The notes beneath the pieces are model-generated. The model did no database searches and was not told the DNA's origin. It saw only the letters and a list, made by a program, of their open reading frames with translations. Shown here piece by piece: positions 1 through 6,220 of a stretch of DNA of 6,220 nucleotides. The stretch covers positions 1 through 6,220 of the forward strand of contig DPMO01000279.1 of assembly GCA_003541445.1 (NCBI GenBank), in the 5' to 3' direction. The DNA comes from Clostridiales bacterium (lineage in GTDB: Bacteria; Bacillota; Sulfobacillia; UBA995; UBA9673). The position numbers and the translations under genes were made by a program. Within the stretch, counting starts at the first letter, position 1; the number at the start of each line of letters is the position of its first letter.

Positions 1-746
1 ACGCTTCCCCCGGCCACGCCGAAGGCGGCGGTGAAGGCCTCTCCGCCGTCCCCGCCGGCCCGCCTCTCGTCCTCCTTCTCACCGCCGGCCCCGCGCCCGC
101 CGTCAGGCCCGGTCCGTGCCCTCACCATGAACTCCCTCGTCTCCCCGACCACCTCGGCCAGGACCACGGCCAGAAGGCCCGCGATGACCGCCGAGTCGAA
201 GACTCCCGCCCCGCCGACCCAGGTCTGCGCCCTGATGCCCCGGACGGATATCTCCACATAGTGGGCGATGTCGGCCAGGACGATGCCCATCATCCCGCCG
301 ATGAAGGCCGAACGCCGGGAGCGCCCGGACAGGTAGCCGACAAGGCCGGCCACCAGGGCGAAGAAGTAGACGGGTTCGATGACCATGGTCTGCTCCTCCG
401 GGTTCAGGAGCTTCATGGCCAGGTAGATGGCTGCTCCGGAGACCACCGCGGCCGTCGTCCCCCGGACCCGCTCACGGCGGGTGTCGGCCGTGGCTATGAG
501 GTAGACGGCTATCCCTATCGGCACGAGGGCCCCGCCGATGTTGATGACGAGCGGAGGCCTCCTGAGGACGGTGAGGTTGAAGAAACTGCCGACAATCATC
601 AGCAAGAGGATCAGAAGAGCCGTCCTGTCGTCGAGGCGCATACGGTCGAGCACCCGGTGAAGGACACCGAAGTAGACCAGGATGGCCACCACGAGGAGGG
701 CTATCACCCCGATAGGCACCAGCCACACCCCCTTGAGGACTCGCAC
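1..746 (-). CDS. DUF1614-like polytopic membrane protein, 3' end beyond window
   Basis: This is a protein of unknown function, open for 248 codons from a GTG at 746 to the window edge without a stop. It has about seven hydrophobic segments, near residues 7-29, 43-61, 66-86, 97-114, 122-140, 146-164 and 182-200. The pattern fits my memory of the DUF1614 family of Bacillota and archaea: the segment around INIGGALVPIGIAVYLI (68-84), the GRSRRSAFIGG loop (141-151), the DIAHYVE stretch (159-165) and GGAGVFDSAVIAGLLAVVLAE (178-198). No database search was possible. Acidic or histidine residues lie in or beside hydrophobic segments (E124, D159, H162, E165, D184, E198), which could suit metal or proton handling, but that is inference. 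After residue 202 the chain becomes soluble and rich in Gly, Arg and Glu. GTG was chosen because AGGGA stands nine bases upstream. The gene starts 27 bases after the topB stop and is probably co-transcribed with it. The gene call is secure; the family name is moderately so. Confidence 0.82.
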   Translation of the reverse strand, partial: MRVLKGVWLVPIGVIALLVVAILVYFGVLHRVLDRMRLDDRTALLILLLMIVGSFFNLTVLRRPPLVINIGGALVPIGIAVYLIATADTRRERVRGTTAAVVSGAAIYLAMKLLNPEEQTMVIEPVYFFALVAGLVGYLSGRSRRSAFIGGMMGIVLADIAHYVEISVRGIRAQTWVGGAGVFDSAVIAGLLAVVLAEVVGETREFMVRARTGPDGGRGAGGEKEDERRAGGDGGEAFTAAFGVAGGS

Positions 747-755
747 AGCTAGCGT

Positions 756-760
756 TCCCT
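756..760 (-). promoter_or_regulatory. Ribosome binding site of the DUF1614-like gene
   Basis: On the minus strand AGGGA is followed by a nine-base spacer and then the GTG at 746. It lies in the 27-base gap after topB. It decides the start, because the first ATG in frame is at codon 36 and would remove the first membrane helix. Confidence 0.6.
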
Positions 761-773
761 GGGGCCGCGGGGT

Positions 774-2933
774 TTAATGCTCTCCGGAGGCCCCACCTCC
801 CTCGAGGCCCTCCCGCCGGCGTCCCTTGCTCTCCGGGAAGGCGAACCTGACCTCTCCGTCCTCAAGGACCAGATAGGCGGCGAAGCGCCGGCCCTTCTTC
901 GACCGGAAGCCCCTGAGGAGGCGGGTCCTACCCCTCTCCAGCAACGCCGAGGCCTCCGCCGCGGTGACCCGGCGCCCGGCGACCGTCTTCCAGATGTAGA
1001 AGCTGCAGCCGTCCGTCTTCCAGCGTGAACACGAGAAAGCCCTCTTCCCCTCGACAACGTCCGCCCCGCACCGCGGACAGGTGCCCACCACCCGGCGCAT
1101 CCGTTCGGAGGCCCCCTCGACGTCGAGGATCTTGATGTCGCCGACGAGCCTCTCGACGAAACCCTTTATCTCACTCATGAAAGCCTCGCGGGAGAGCTCC
1201 CCTCGCTCGACCGCCCGCAGCTTGGACTCCCACAGGCCGGTCAGGGCGGGTGAGACGAGGTCGCGCGTCGGGATCACGGCCACCAGCTCGGCCCCCTTGG
1301 GCGTGACAACGAGACTCCTGCGGTCGCGCTCCACATAGCCGACCTCGATGAGTCTCTCGATGATGGCCGCCCGGGTCGCCGGGGTGCCGAGCCCCCTGTC
1401 CTTCATGGCCTCCTGGAGCTCCTCATCGTCCACGAGCCTGCCGGCGGTGTCCATCGTCTGGAGCAGCGTCGCCTCGGTGTACCTCGGCGGCGGCCGGGTC
1501 TCCTTCTCCAGGACCTCGACCCCTTCGACGGCCACCGCCGCCCCCTCGTGGAGCTCCGGCAGGGCCTGCTCCCCCTCCTGCCGCTCCAGCCAGGGAGCCT
1601 CCTCGACGGCCAGCCACCCCTTCTCCCGGACGGTCCTGCCGCGGCTCCGGAAGAGGTCCTCGCCGACGGCGGTCACCACGGTGGTGTTCACGATGACCGC
1701 CGGCGGGTAGAAGGCCCCCACGAACCGGCGGGCGACGGCCTCGAAGACCTTCCGGTGGTCCCCCTTGAGCCTCGAAGCCGCTTCGGCCCTGAGAGTCGGG
1801 ATTATGGCGTGGTGGTCCGTCACCCGGGCGTCGTTGACCAGCCTGCCGGAGATGGGGAGCCTGTCGGCCTCCAGCACGGGCCCTGCCACCGCGGCCAGTT
1901 CCGGCGAGACCCCGGCCACGGCCTTCAGGGTGGAGCGCAGAAGAGGGATGTTCCGCCCGGCGAGGAAGCGGCTGTCCGTCCTCGGGTAGGTGATGACCTT
2001 GTGCTTCTCGTACAGGTCCTGCGCAAGCCGGAGGGTCCGCGAGGCGGACAGCCCGTACCGGCGGTTCATGTCCCGCTGGAGCTGTGTGAGGTCGTACAGC
2101 AGGGGCGGGTGATGCGTCCGGGACCGCGAGGTGACACTCAGGACACAGCCTTCCCCACCCGCCACCCGGTCGGCGACGGCCCTGGCCTCGTCGGGGTCCT
2201 TGACCCGGTCTTCGTCGCCCCCGGGTCCGACCCATGTCCCGCGGTAGCCGCCCCTGTCCGCGGCGAAGGAGGCCTCGACGACGAAGTACTTCTCCGGACG
2301 GAACTCCCTGATGGCCTTCTCCCGCTCCGCCAGGATGGCGAGGGTCGGGGTCTGGACGCGGCCCACCGACAGGAGAACCCCACACCTGCGGGTCATGCCG
2401 CGCGTGGCGTTGATGCCGACAAGCCAGTCGCTCTCGCTCCGGCACCTCGCCGCGGCCTCGAGGCGCTCGAAGTCACGTCCGTCGCGGAGGTCGTCGAACC
2501 CCTCCAGGATGGCCTCGTCGGTCATGGCCGAGACCCAGAGCCTCTTGACCGGGAGGTCCACCCCGGCCACCTGGACGAGGTGGCGGAAGATGAGCTCGCC
2601 CTCGCGCCCTGCGTCACACGCGTTGACAAGCTCCTTGAAGACGGGAGACCTCATGAGGGCCAGCACGACGTCGAGCTGTGCCCGGGTGCGCTTGACGGGC
2701 CTGAGCCTGAACTCGGGCGGGATGATGGGCAGTCCCTCGAGCCGCCACCGTCTCCAGGACGGGTCGTAGTCCTCCGGCTCGCAGAGTTCGAGGAGGTGCC
2801 CCACCGCCCAGGTGATGACGGTCTCGCGCCCGACGAGGAACGACCCGTGGTCCCCGTACGCCTCGCCCCGACGGCGGAGAGCCCTGGCGATGTCCCGCCC
2901 GACGCTCGGCTTCTCGGCGATGACGAGGGTCAT
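774..2933 (-). CDS. topB: DNA topoisomerase III (type IA)
   Basis: Type IA topoisomerase that cuts one DNA strand through a 5'-phosphotyrosine, passes another strand and reseals it; family members decatenate DNA and resolve recombination or replication intermediates. With the start at ATG 2933 it has 719 residues, normal for bacterial TopB. The Toprim domain opens with TLVIAEKPSVG (2-12; metal-binding Glu7) and contains CDAGREGEL (106-114), the form with Gly in place of the second Asp that I recall from Bacillota TopB. The active-site tyrosine is Y316 in VITYPRTDS (313-321). NDARVTDHHAIIPT (367-380) and GLGTPATRAAIIERL (514-528) are further type IA signatures. A C-terminal zinc ribbon has Cys619, 622, 635 and 643, followed by the usual TopB tail domain (about 672-702). 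The frame stays open upstream to an ATG at 3110, adding 59 residues. I reject that start because the extra stretch is low-complexity, has 17 of 59 codons ending in A/T against 2 of the first 38 codons from 2933, and holds several hairpins. No good ribosome binding site precedes 2933, so the start is judged on homology and codon use. Confidence 0.95.
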   Translation of the reverse strand: MTLVIAEKPSVGRDIARALRRRGEAYGDHGSFLVGRETVITWAVGHLLELCEPEDYDPSWRRWRLEGLPIIPPEFRLRPVKRTRAQLDVVLALMRSPVFKELVNACDAGREGELIFRHLVQVAGVDLPVKRLWVSAMTDEAILEGFDDLRDGRDFERLEAAARCRSESDWLVGINATRGMTRRCGVLLSVGRVQTPTLAILAEREKAIREFRPEKYFVVEASFAADRGGYRGTWVGPGGDEDRVKDPDEARAVADRVAGGEGCVLSVTSRSRTHHPPLLYDLTQLQRDMNRRYGLSASRTLRLAQDLYEKHKVITYPRTDSRFLAGRNIPLLRSTLKAVAGVSPELAAVAGPVLEADRLPISGRLVNDARVTDHHAIIPTLRAEAASRLKGDHRKVFEAVARRFVGAFYPPAVIVNTTVVTAVGEDLFRSRGRTVREKGWLAVEEAPWLERQEGEQALPELHEGAAVAVEGVEVLEKETRPPPRYTEATLLQTMDTAGRLVDDEELQEAMKDRGLGTPATRAAIIERLIEVGYVERDRRSLVVTPKGAELVAVIPTRDLVSPALTGLWESKLRAVERGELSREAFMSEIKGFVERLVGDIKILDVEGASERMRRVVGTCPRCGADVVEGKRAFSCSRWKTDGCSFYIWKTVAGRRVTAAEASALLERGRTRLLRGFRSKKGRRFAAYLVLEDGEVRFAFPESKGRRREGLEGGGASGEH

Positions 2934-2970
2934 GGAACCCGGCGGACGGCCTGAAAGCGCCTCCGCGACG

Positions 2971-3016
2971 CAAGAAGCGCTGCGGGCGCCTTTCCGCGCG
3001 CCCGCAGCGCCTTGAG
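2971..3016 (-). terminator. Terminator-like hairpin between rpsA and topB
   Basis: A perfect 13-base-pair, almost all G/C inverted repeat has arms at 3010-2998 and 2989-2977 (minus-strand reading GCGCTGCGGGCGC and its complement) around an 8-base loop, GCGGAAAG. It is followed directly by TTCTTG (2976-2971), and flanking CAAG/CTTG can extend the stem past a two-base bulge. The hairpin begins 78 bases after the ispH-rpsA stop and ends 44 bases before topB. It is read as an intrinsic terminator or attenuator for the upstream operon. The U tract is short, so termination may be partial, and an mRNA 3'-end stabilising role is possible instead. Confidence 0.55.
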
Positions 3017-3055
3017 AACCTCTGGAAGCCGCCTTCCCGGCGGCGGGAGCCTTGC

Positions 3056-3086
3056 GCCGGCCGGGCCGGCCGCCGTCTGACGGCGG
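3056..3086. repeat. Two abutting GC palindromes just after the rpsA stop
   Basis: Positions 3056-3070 form a 15-base palindrome (GCCGGCC, one central base, GGCCGGC). Positions 3070-3086 form a 17-base palindrome (CCGCCGTC, one central T, GACGGCGG), which as RNA gives a 6-base-pair stem with a 5-base loop. They start two bases after the TGA of the ispH-rpsA fusion. A further small inverted repeat lies at 3035-3048 (TCCCG/CGGGA). Such crowding is typical of noncoding spacer and could form 3'-end mRNA structure or compete with the downstream terminator hairpin. Function is not known. Confidence 0.5.
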
Positions 3087-3087
3087 G

Positions 3088-5232
3088 TCAGTCCTTGTCC
3101 GGCTCCCCATCCTTCTCCGGTCCCCCCAGGTTCGCGCCCTGCAGGACGTCGCCGACCATGTCCCCGATGGTCACCACCGAGTCCTTCCTGGCCTCCTTGA
3201 GGAACTTCTTGATCTGCCGGCGGTCCATCTCCTGCTCCGCTTCGCGGATGCTCAAGCTGATTCTGCGGTCCTTGGGGTTGACCTTCAGCACTTTGACTCG
3301 AACCCGGTCACCCACCTCGACGACCTCTGACGGGTGCGCGACCCTCCTGGGAGCGAGCTGGCTGATGTGAACGAGACCCTCGACACCTTCGGTGAGTTCG
3401 ACAAAGGCCCCGAAGTCCACCACGCTTACGACCCGGCCCTCCACGATGGCCCCGACCGGGAACTGCTTCACCGCTTCGGCCCACGGGTCAGGGCCGACCT
3501 GCTTGAGGCCCAAGGACACGCGTTCTCTCTCGCGGTCGACCTTGAGGACGCACACCTGTATCCTGTCGCCCTCTTTCACCACCTCCCGGGGGTCGTTGAC
3601 CCGCTTCCACGACATCTCCGAGACGTGAAGCAGGCCGTCGATGCCCCCGATGTCGACGAAGGCCCCGTAATCGGTGACCCGCTTGACCTCGCCCTCGCGG
3701 ATCTCTCCCTCCTCCAGGGATTCGAGCACGGCCAGGCGCTGACGCTCGCGCTCCTCCTCGAGGGCCTTCTTCTCCGACAGGATGACCCGCCGGTCACCCC
3801 GGTCGACCTCGATGACCTTCACCTTGAGGGTCTTGCCGACATAGCCGGAGAGGTCTTCGATGTACTCGAGTCCGACCTGGGAGGCGGGGATGAAGCCCCG
3901 GGTCCCGACGTCGGCGACAAGGCCGCCCTTCACCTTCGAAGTGACCGGGGCCTCGATGGTGAGTCCCTCGCGGTGGGCTTCCTCGAGCCTCCGCCAGGCC
4001 TGCTCCTCGGCAATCCGTCGGCGCGACAGCACCGGACGCCCCTCATCGTCGATGCGGACGATGAGCGCATCGATGACCTCGCCCTCCTTGACGACCTCCG
4101 AGGGGTCGGACACAAAGCGTCGGCCGAGCTCTGAGGGAGGCAGTATGCCCTCGGTCTTGTAGCCAATGTCGACCAGAATCTCCTCGGGGCTGACCTTGAC
4201 CACGGTCCCGGTGACCGTGTCGCCGGTCTTGGGGAGCGGCGGTATGACCTGAGCCTCCTGAGCGGGCTCCGTCCCGGGTTCCGCCGCCTCCTTCGGACTG
4301 GCCCCGGGGGATGCGGCCTTCCCTTCCTCGTCCTGGGCTTCAGTGTTCTTGTTGAGCTCTTCCATCTTAGCCACAACCTCCTCGGTGACCCAGTCCGGTG
4401 TCGACGTCCCCGCCGCCACTCCGACAGTGTCACCTTTGCTGAACCATGATTGGTCGATCTCCTGGGCGGATTCGACGTGGTAGACGGGCTTCCCCGACTC
4501 ACGCGCGATATCGACCAGCTTTTTCGTGTTCGCCGACTGCCGTCCGCCGACGACCACGACCACGTCCACCTTTTGAGCCAGCTCCCGCATCTCCTCCTGA
4601 CGCCTGCTGGTCACGTGGCACAGGGTCGGCTCGACCCGCACATCAGCGACCATCTCCCGCAGTCGTTCGGTCACCCGTCTCACCGTCTCCGGCCTCTGGG
4701 TGGTCTGTGACACCACCGCGACCTTGCCCTCCAGGGTAAGGTCTCCGACCTCCTCCGGGCTCTCCACCACGTGCACCGGTCCGCCGGCCCAGCCTACGAC
4801 AGACCTCACCTCGGTGTGGGAGGGTTGCCCCACGACGATGACGGTGTAGCCCTCACGGCAGAGAGACCTTGCGGCATCCTGCACCTTGCGCACGAGCGGG
4901 CAGGTGGCATCCCGCACCGACACGCCCTTCGCGCGAGCCTCGGTCAAGAGTTCGGGCGGAGCGCCGTGGGAGGGGAGGATGAGGATGTCGCCTGGAGGGA
5001 CATCAGCGAGACCGGAGGCCGTTCGGATGCCGCGCCTGGCAAGGTCGTTGACGACGCGGCGGTTGTGGATGAGGGGCCCGAGGGTCCAGACCGACCTGCC
5101 CGACTCTCCAGCCTCTTCGGCGACCTTCTGGGCTAACTCGACAGCTTTCTTTACCCCGATGCAGAAGCCGTACTCCCGCGCAACAAGAACTTCCAAAAGA
5201 GACTTTGCCGTCCTTCCCGTGCTCAGCGCCAC
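3088..5232 (-). CDS. ispH-rpsA: Bifunctional IspH / ribosomal protein S1-like fusion
   Basis: One uninterrupted 714-codon frame carries two functions. Residues about 14-290 are 4-hydroxy-3-methylbut-2-enyl diphosphate reductase, the last MEP-pathway enzyme, which makes IPP and DMAPP using an iron-sulfur cluster. The three cluster cysteines are C24 (YGFCIGV), C111 (DATCPL) and C205 (TLCHVT). H56, H89, H139 and catalytic E141 (HTE), the QTT at 176-178, S233/N235 and S277 match known IspH substrate-site residues. An acidic Ala/Pro/Glu-rich linker (about 291-335) leads to four S1 RNA-binding repeats at about 337-405, 424-488, 509-577 and 593-664; the last two are most canonical (YGAFVDIGG, DFGAFVELTEG). 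A charged tail ends the protein. Four repeats fit Bacillota S1-like proteins rather than the six of E. coli. The GTG start at 5232 has AGGG six bases upstream; a TTG at 5196 would give the shorter N terminus usual for IspH and cannot be excluded. It lies 8 bases after plsC, in the same operon. This fusion is known from Clostridia. Confidence 0.96.
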   Translation of the reverse strand: MALSTGRTAKSLLEVLVAREYGFCIGVKKAVELAQKVAEEAGESGRSVWTLGPLIHNRRVVNDLARRGIRTASGLADVPPGDILILPSHGAPPELLTEARAKGVSVRDATCPLVRKVQDAARSLCREGYTVIVVGQPSHTEVRSVVGWAGGPVHVVESPEEVGDLTLEGKVAVVSQTTQRPETVRRVTERLREMVADVRVEPTLCHVTSRRQEEMRELAQKVDVVVVVGGRQSANTKKLVDIARESGKPVYHVESAQEIDQSWFSKGDTVGVAAGTSTPDWVTEEVVAKMEELNKNTEAQDEEGKAASPGASPKEAAEPGTEPAQEAQVIPPLPKTGDTVTGTVVKVSPEEILVDIGYKTEGILPPSELGRRFVSDPSEVVKEGEVIDALIVRIDDEGRPVLSRRRIAEEQAWRRLEEAHREGLTIEAPVTSKVKGGLVADVGTRGFIPASQVGLEYIEDLSGYVGKTLKVKVIEVDRGDRRVILSEKKALEEERERQRLAVLESLEEGEIREGEVKRVTDYGAFVDIGGIDGLLHVSEMSWKRVNDPREVVKEGDRIQVCVLKVDRERERVSLGLKQVGPDPWAEAVKQFPVGAIVEGRVVSVVDFGAFVELTEGVEGLVHISQLAPRRVAHPSEVVEVGDRVRVKVLKVNPKDRRISLSIREAEQEMDRRQIKKFLKEARKDSVVTIGDMVGDVLQGANLGGPEKDGEPDKD

Positions 5233-5238
5233 GGGCTA

Positions 5239-5242
5239 CCCT
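5239..5242 (-). promoter_or_regulatory. Ribosome binding site of ispH-rpsA
   Basis: AGGG on the minus strand overlaps the last bases of the plsC TAG stop and stands six bases before the GTG at 5232. The overlap suggests that translation of the fusion is coupled to plsC. It is the only plausible site near a start here: the alternative TTG at 5196 has no good purine tract at the right distance. Confidence 0.5.
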
Positions 5243-5921
5243 ATTGTTGCCCCGGCACAGCCGCCGTATTAGAGACCAGGACCCGAGGCAGACGCGAGCG
5301 CTCCCTCTCCGGAAGAGGGTAATCGTCGGGCGATCGGCCCCCCAGAGCGGCGATCTCCTGCATTATGGCGTCGGCCACGGCCTGACGCTTCTCGGCCGCC
5401 GTCCCTGACGCCTCCGGGTCGACGATGAAGCGCTTCGGGCGACCCACGGCCAGCCTCACGGGAGAGCGCAACCGGGAGGGACGGGTGATGTGCACGGCGA
5501 CCACGGGCACCCCCGTCTTCATGACGATGAAGCCAACACCTGGCTTCGCCCGGCGCAGCTTCCCGCTCCGCACCATGGCGCCCTCAGGGAAGACGCACAC
5601 GGCCCGACCCTGCCGCAGGAGCTCCAGCGTCCGGTGAAGGGCCTTCCTGTCAGGCGCGTCCCGCTTCACCGGGTAGGCTCCGACGGCACGCAGGAGAAGT
5701 CCGAGGGGAAGGCTCCAGCCCCTGAAGAGCTCTGCCTGGGCCATGAAGTGTATCCGCCGGCGGCACGCCATACCCACGAGAAGAGGGTCCCACCAGGCCA
5801 GGTGGTTCACGCAGATGAGGACCGGTCCCTCCCGCGGGATGTTCCCGCCGCCCGAAAGCGATACCCGGTAAAACAGCCTGACGAGGATGTGGGCTACGAC
5901 CCAAAGGAACCAGTAGAGCAC
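5241..5921 (-). CDS. plsC: 1-acyl-sn-glycerol-3-phosphate acyltransferase
   Basis: Membrane-bound acyltransferase that adds the second acyl chain to lysophosphatidic acid, giving phosphatidic acid for phospholipid synthesis. Its 226 residues are normal for bacterial PlsC. An N-terminal hydrophobic segment (about 2-18) anchors it. The catalytic HX4D box is NHLAWWDP (H40, D45). Motif II is GAYPVKR (81-87), motif III is the FPEG at 111-114, and motif IV is VPVVAVHI (138-145). Motif III continues as FPEGAMVRSGKL rather than the commoner FPEGTRS. The tail after about residue 195 is basic and not recognisable. The start is GTG at 5921, directly after the cmk stop, with GGGGAGG nine bases upstream inside cmk. 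It ends 8 bases before the ispH-rpsA start, so the three genes form a tight operon. The acyl donor (acyl-ACP or acyl-CoA) cannot be read from the sequence. Confidence 0.94.
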   Translation of the reverse strand: MLYWFLWVVAHILVRLFYRVSLSGGGNIPREGPVLICVNHLAWWDPLLVGMACRRRIHFMAQAELFRGWSLPLGLLLRAVGAYPVKRDAPDRKALHRTLELLRQGRAVCVFPEGAMVRSGKLRRAKPGVGFIVMKTGVPVVAVHITRPSRLRSPVRLAVGRPKRFIVDPEASGTAAEKRQAVADAIMQEIAALGGRSPDDYPLPERERSRLPRVLVSNTAAVPGQQ

Positions 5922-6220
5922 TCAAGTGTTCCTCCCCACGCGCCCGGCCAACCTCAGGACCTCCTCGACGACCTCCTCGAGGGTCATGTCCGTGGTGTCG
6001 ATGCGGACGGCGTCCTCAGCCGCGGCGAGCGGGGCCGCCTCCCGGGTCGAGTCCAGGCGGTCCCGCCGGGCCATGTCCTCCCGGACCGCGTCGAGGTCCG
6101 GCGAGTAGCCCTTGGCCTCGAGTTCCCGGTAGCGGCGCTCGACCCTGCGGTCGAACGAAGCGTCGAGGTAGACTTTGAGGTCGGCGTGTGGCAGGACGAC
6201 CGTGCCGATGTCCCGGCCCT
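5922..6220 (-). CDS. cmk: Cytidylate kinase, C-terminal part (5' end outside window)
   Basis: ATP-dependent kinase that phosphorylates CMP and dCMP to the diphosphates in the cytosol, recycling cytidine nucleotides from RNA and lipid turnover. Only the last 98 residues are present; the family is usually about 220-230 long, so the P-loop and the first half lie upstream of position 6220. The visible part starts at GRDIGTVVLP, a Cmk signature, followed by ADLKVYLDAS (12-21), the ARRDRLDSTREAAPL segment (50-64), whose Arg52, Asp56 and Arg59 match CMP- and phosphate-contacting residues of E. coli Cmk, and the closing AEDAVRIDTTDMTLEEVVEEVL. The TGA stop at 5924-5922 is followed at once by the plsC GTG. 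cmk next to plsC and ispH/rpsA is a familiar Clostridia-type order. The 5' truncation is due to the window edge, not a broken gene. Confidence 0.95.
   Translation of the reverse strand, partial: GRDIGTVVLPHADLKVYLDASFDRRVERRYRELEAKGYSPDLDAVREDMARRDRLDSTREAAPLAAAEDAVRIDTTDMTLEEVVEEVLRLAGRVGRNT
5931..5937 (-). promoter_or_regulatory. Ribosome binding site of plsC, inside the cmk 3' end
   Basis: GGGGAGG, a strong Shine-Dalgarno sequence, lies within the last codons of cmk, nine bases before the plsC GTG at 5921. It supports independent initiation at that GTG even though the gene directly abuts the cmk stop. Confidence 0.75.

Noticed and set aside
261..752. A 163-codon open frame on the plus strand near the left edge
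   Set aside because: It is antisense to the membrane protein, whose hydrophobic helices account for the Asp/His/Glu-rich antisense reading; it has no credible function of its own.
747..773. Possible terminator in the gap between topB and the membrane protein gene
   Set aside because: The gap is only 27 bases, contains the ribosome binding site of the next gene and shows no convincing inverted repeat.
1423..2445. A 340-codon open frame on the minus strand in another frame of topB
   Set aside because: It is Arg/Gly/Pro-rich out-of-frame sequence inside a gene with complete type IA topoisomerase motifs; no sign of overprinting could be supported.
1548..2954. A 468-codon open frame on the plus strand opposite topB
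   Set aside because: It is exactly antisense to the strongly supported topoisomerase III gene, has a His/Pro/Asp/Gly-rich composition with no recognisable domain, and is the usual result of few stop codons in high-G+C DNA.
2934..3110. A 59-residue basic N-terminal extension of TopB starting at ATG 3110
   Set aside because: Low-complexity Ala/Gly/Arg composition, weak third-position G/C bias, overlapping hairpins and the normal TopB start at TLVIAEKPS argue against it, although a GGAG lies four bases upstream of the ATG.
3334..4134. A 266-codon open frame on the plus strand opposite the S1 repeats
   Set aside because: Its sequence mirrors the complement of the S1 codons, shows no family motif, and the minus-strand frame carries clear S1 domains.

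Overview
The window is a compact, single-direction stretch of bacterial chromosome. Every gene I can support lies on the minus strand, so transcription runs from position 6220 toward position 1. Base composition is high G+C (roughly two thirds by eye), with strong G/C preference at third codon positions. The gene set is cmk, plsC, an ispH-rpsA fusion, a B. subtilis-like topoisomerase III and a DUF1614-type membrane protein. This points to a high-G+C member of the Bacillota, in or near the Clostridia, where the fused IspH/S1 protein downstream of cmk and plsC is a recurring arrangement. I cannot name the species.

Layout in order of transcription: (1) 6220-5922, C-terminal 98 residues of cytidylate kinase, its 5' part outside the window. 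(2) 5921-5241, a PlsC-type 1-acylglycerol-3-phosphate acyltransferase whose GTG directly follows the cmk stop. (3) 5232-3088, a 714-codon fusion of the last enzyme of the MEP isoprenoid pathway (IspH) to a four-repeat ribosomal-protein-S1-like module. (4) 3087-2934, a 154-base spacer rich in inverted repeats with a terminator-like hairpin. (5) 2933-774, DNA topoisomerase III. (6) 746 to the window edge, a seven-helix DUF1614-like membrane protein, unfinished at position 1.

The first three genes are spaced by 0 to 8 bases and look like one operon. They serve nucleotide supply (CMP/dCMP phosphorylation), phosphatidic acid synthesis, isoprenoid precursor synthesis and translation: a housekeeping growth cluster. 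topB and the DUF1614 gene follow the hairpin and are 27 bases apart, so they may form a second unit or be reached by read-through.

I saw no RNA gene, mobile element, CRISPR array or phage element. The window is mostly ordinary core genome. The points worth a second look are the IspH-S1 fusion, the hairpin-filled spacer that stays open in the topB frame and so mimics a basic N-terminal extension, the in-frame TGA-GTG junction of cmk and plsC, and the uncharacterised membrane protein.
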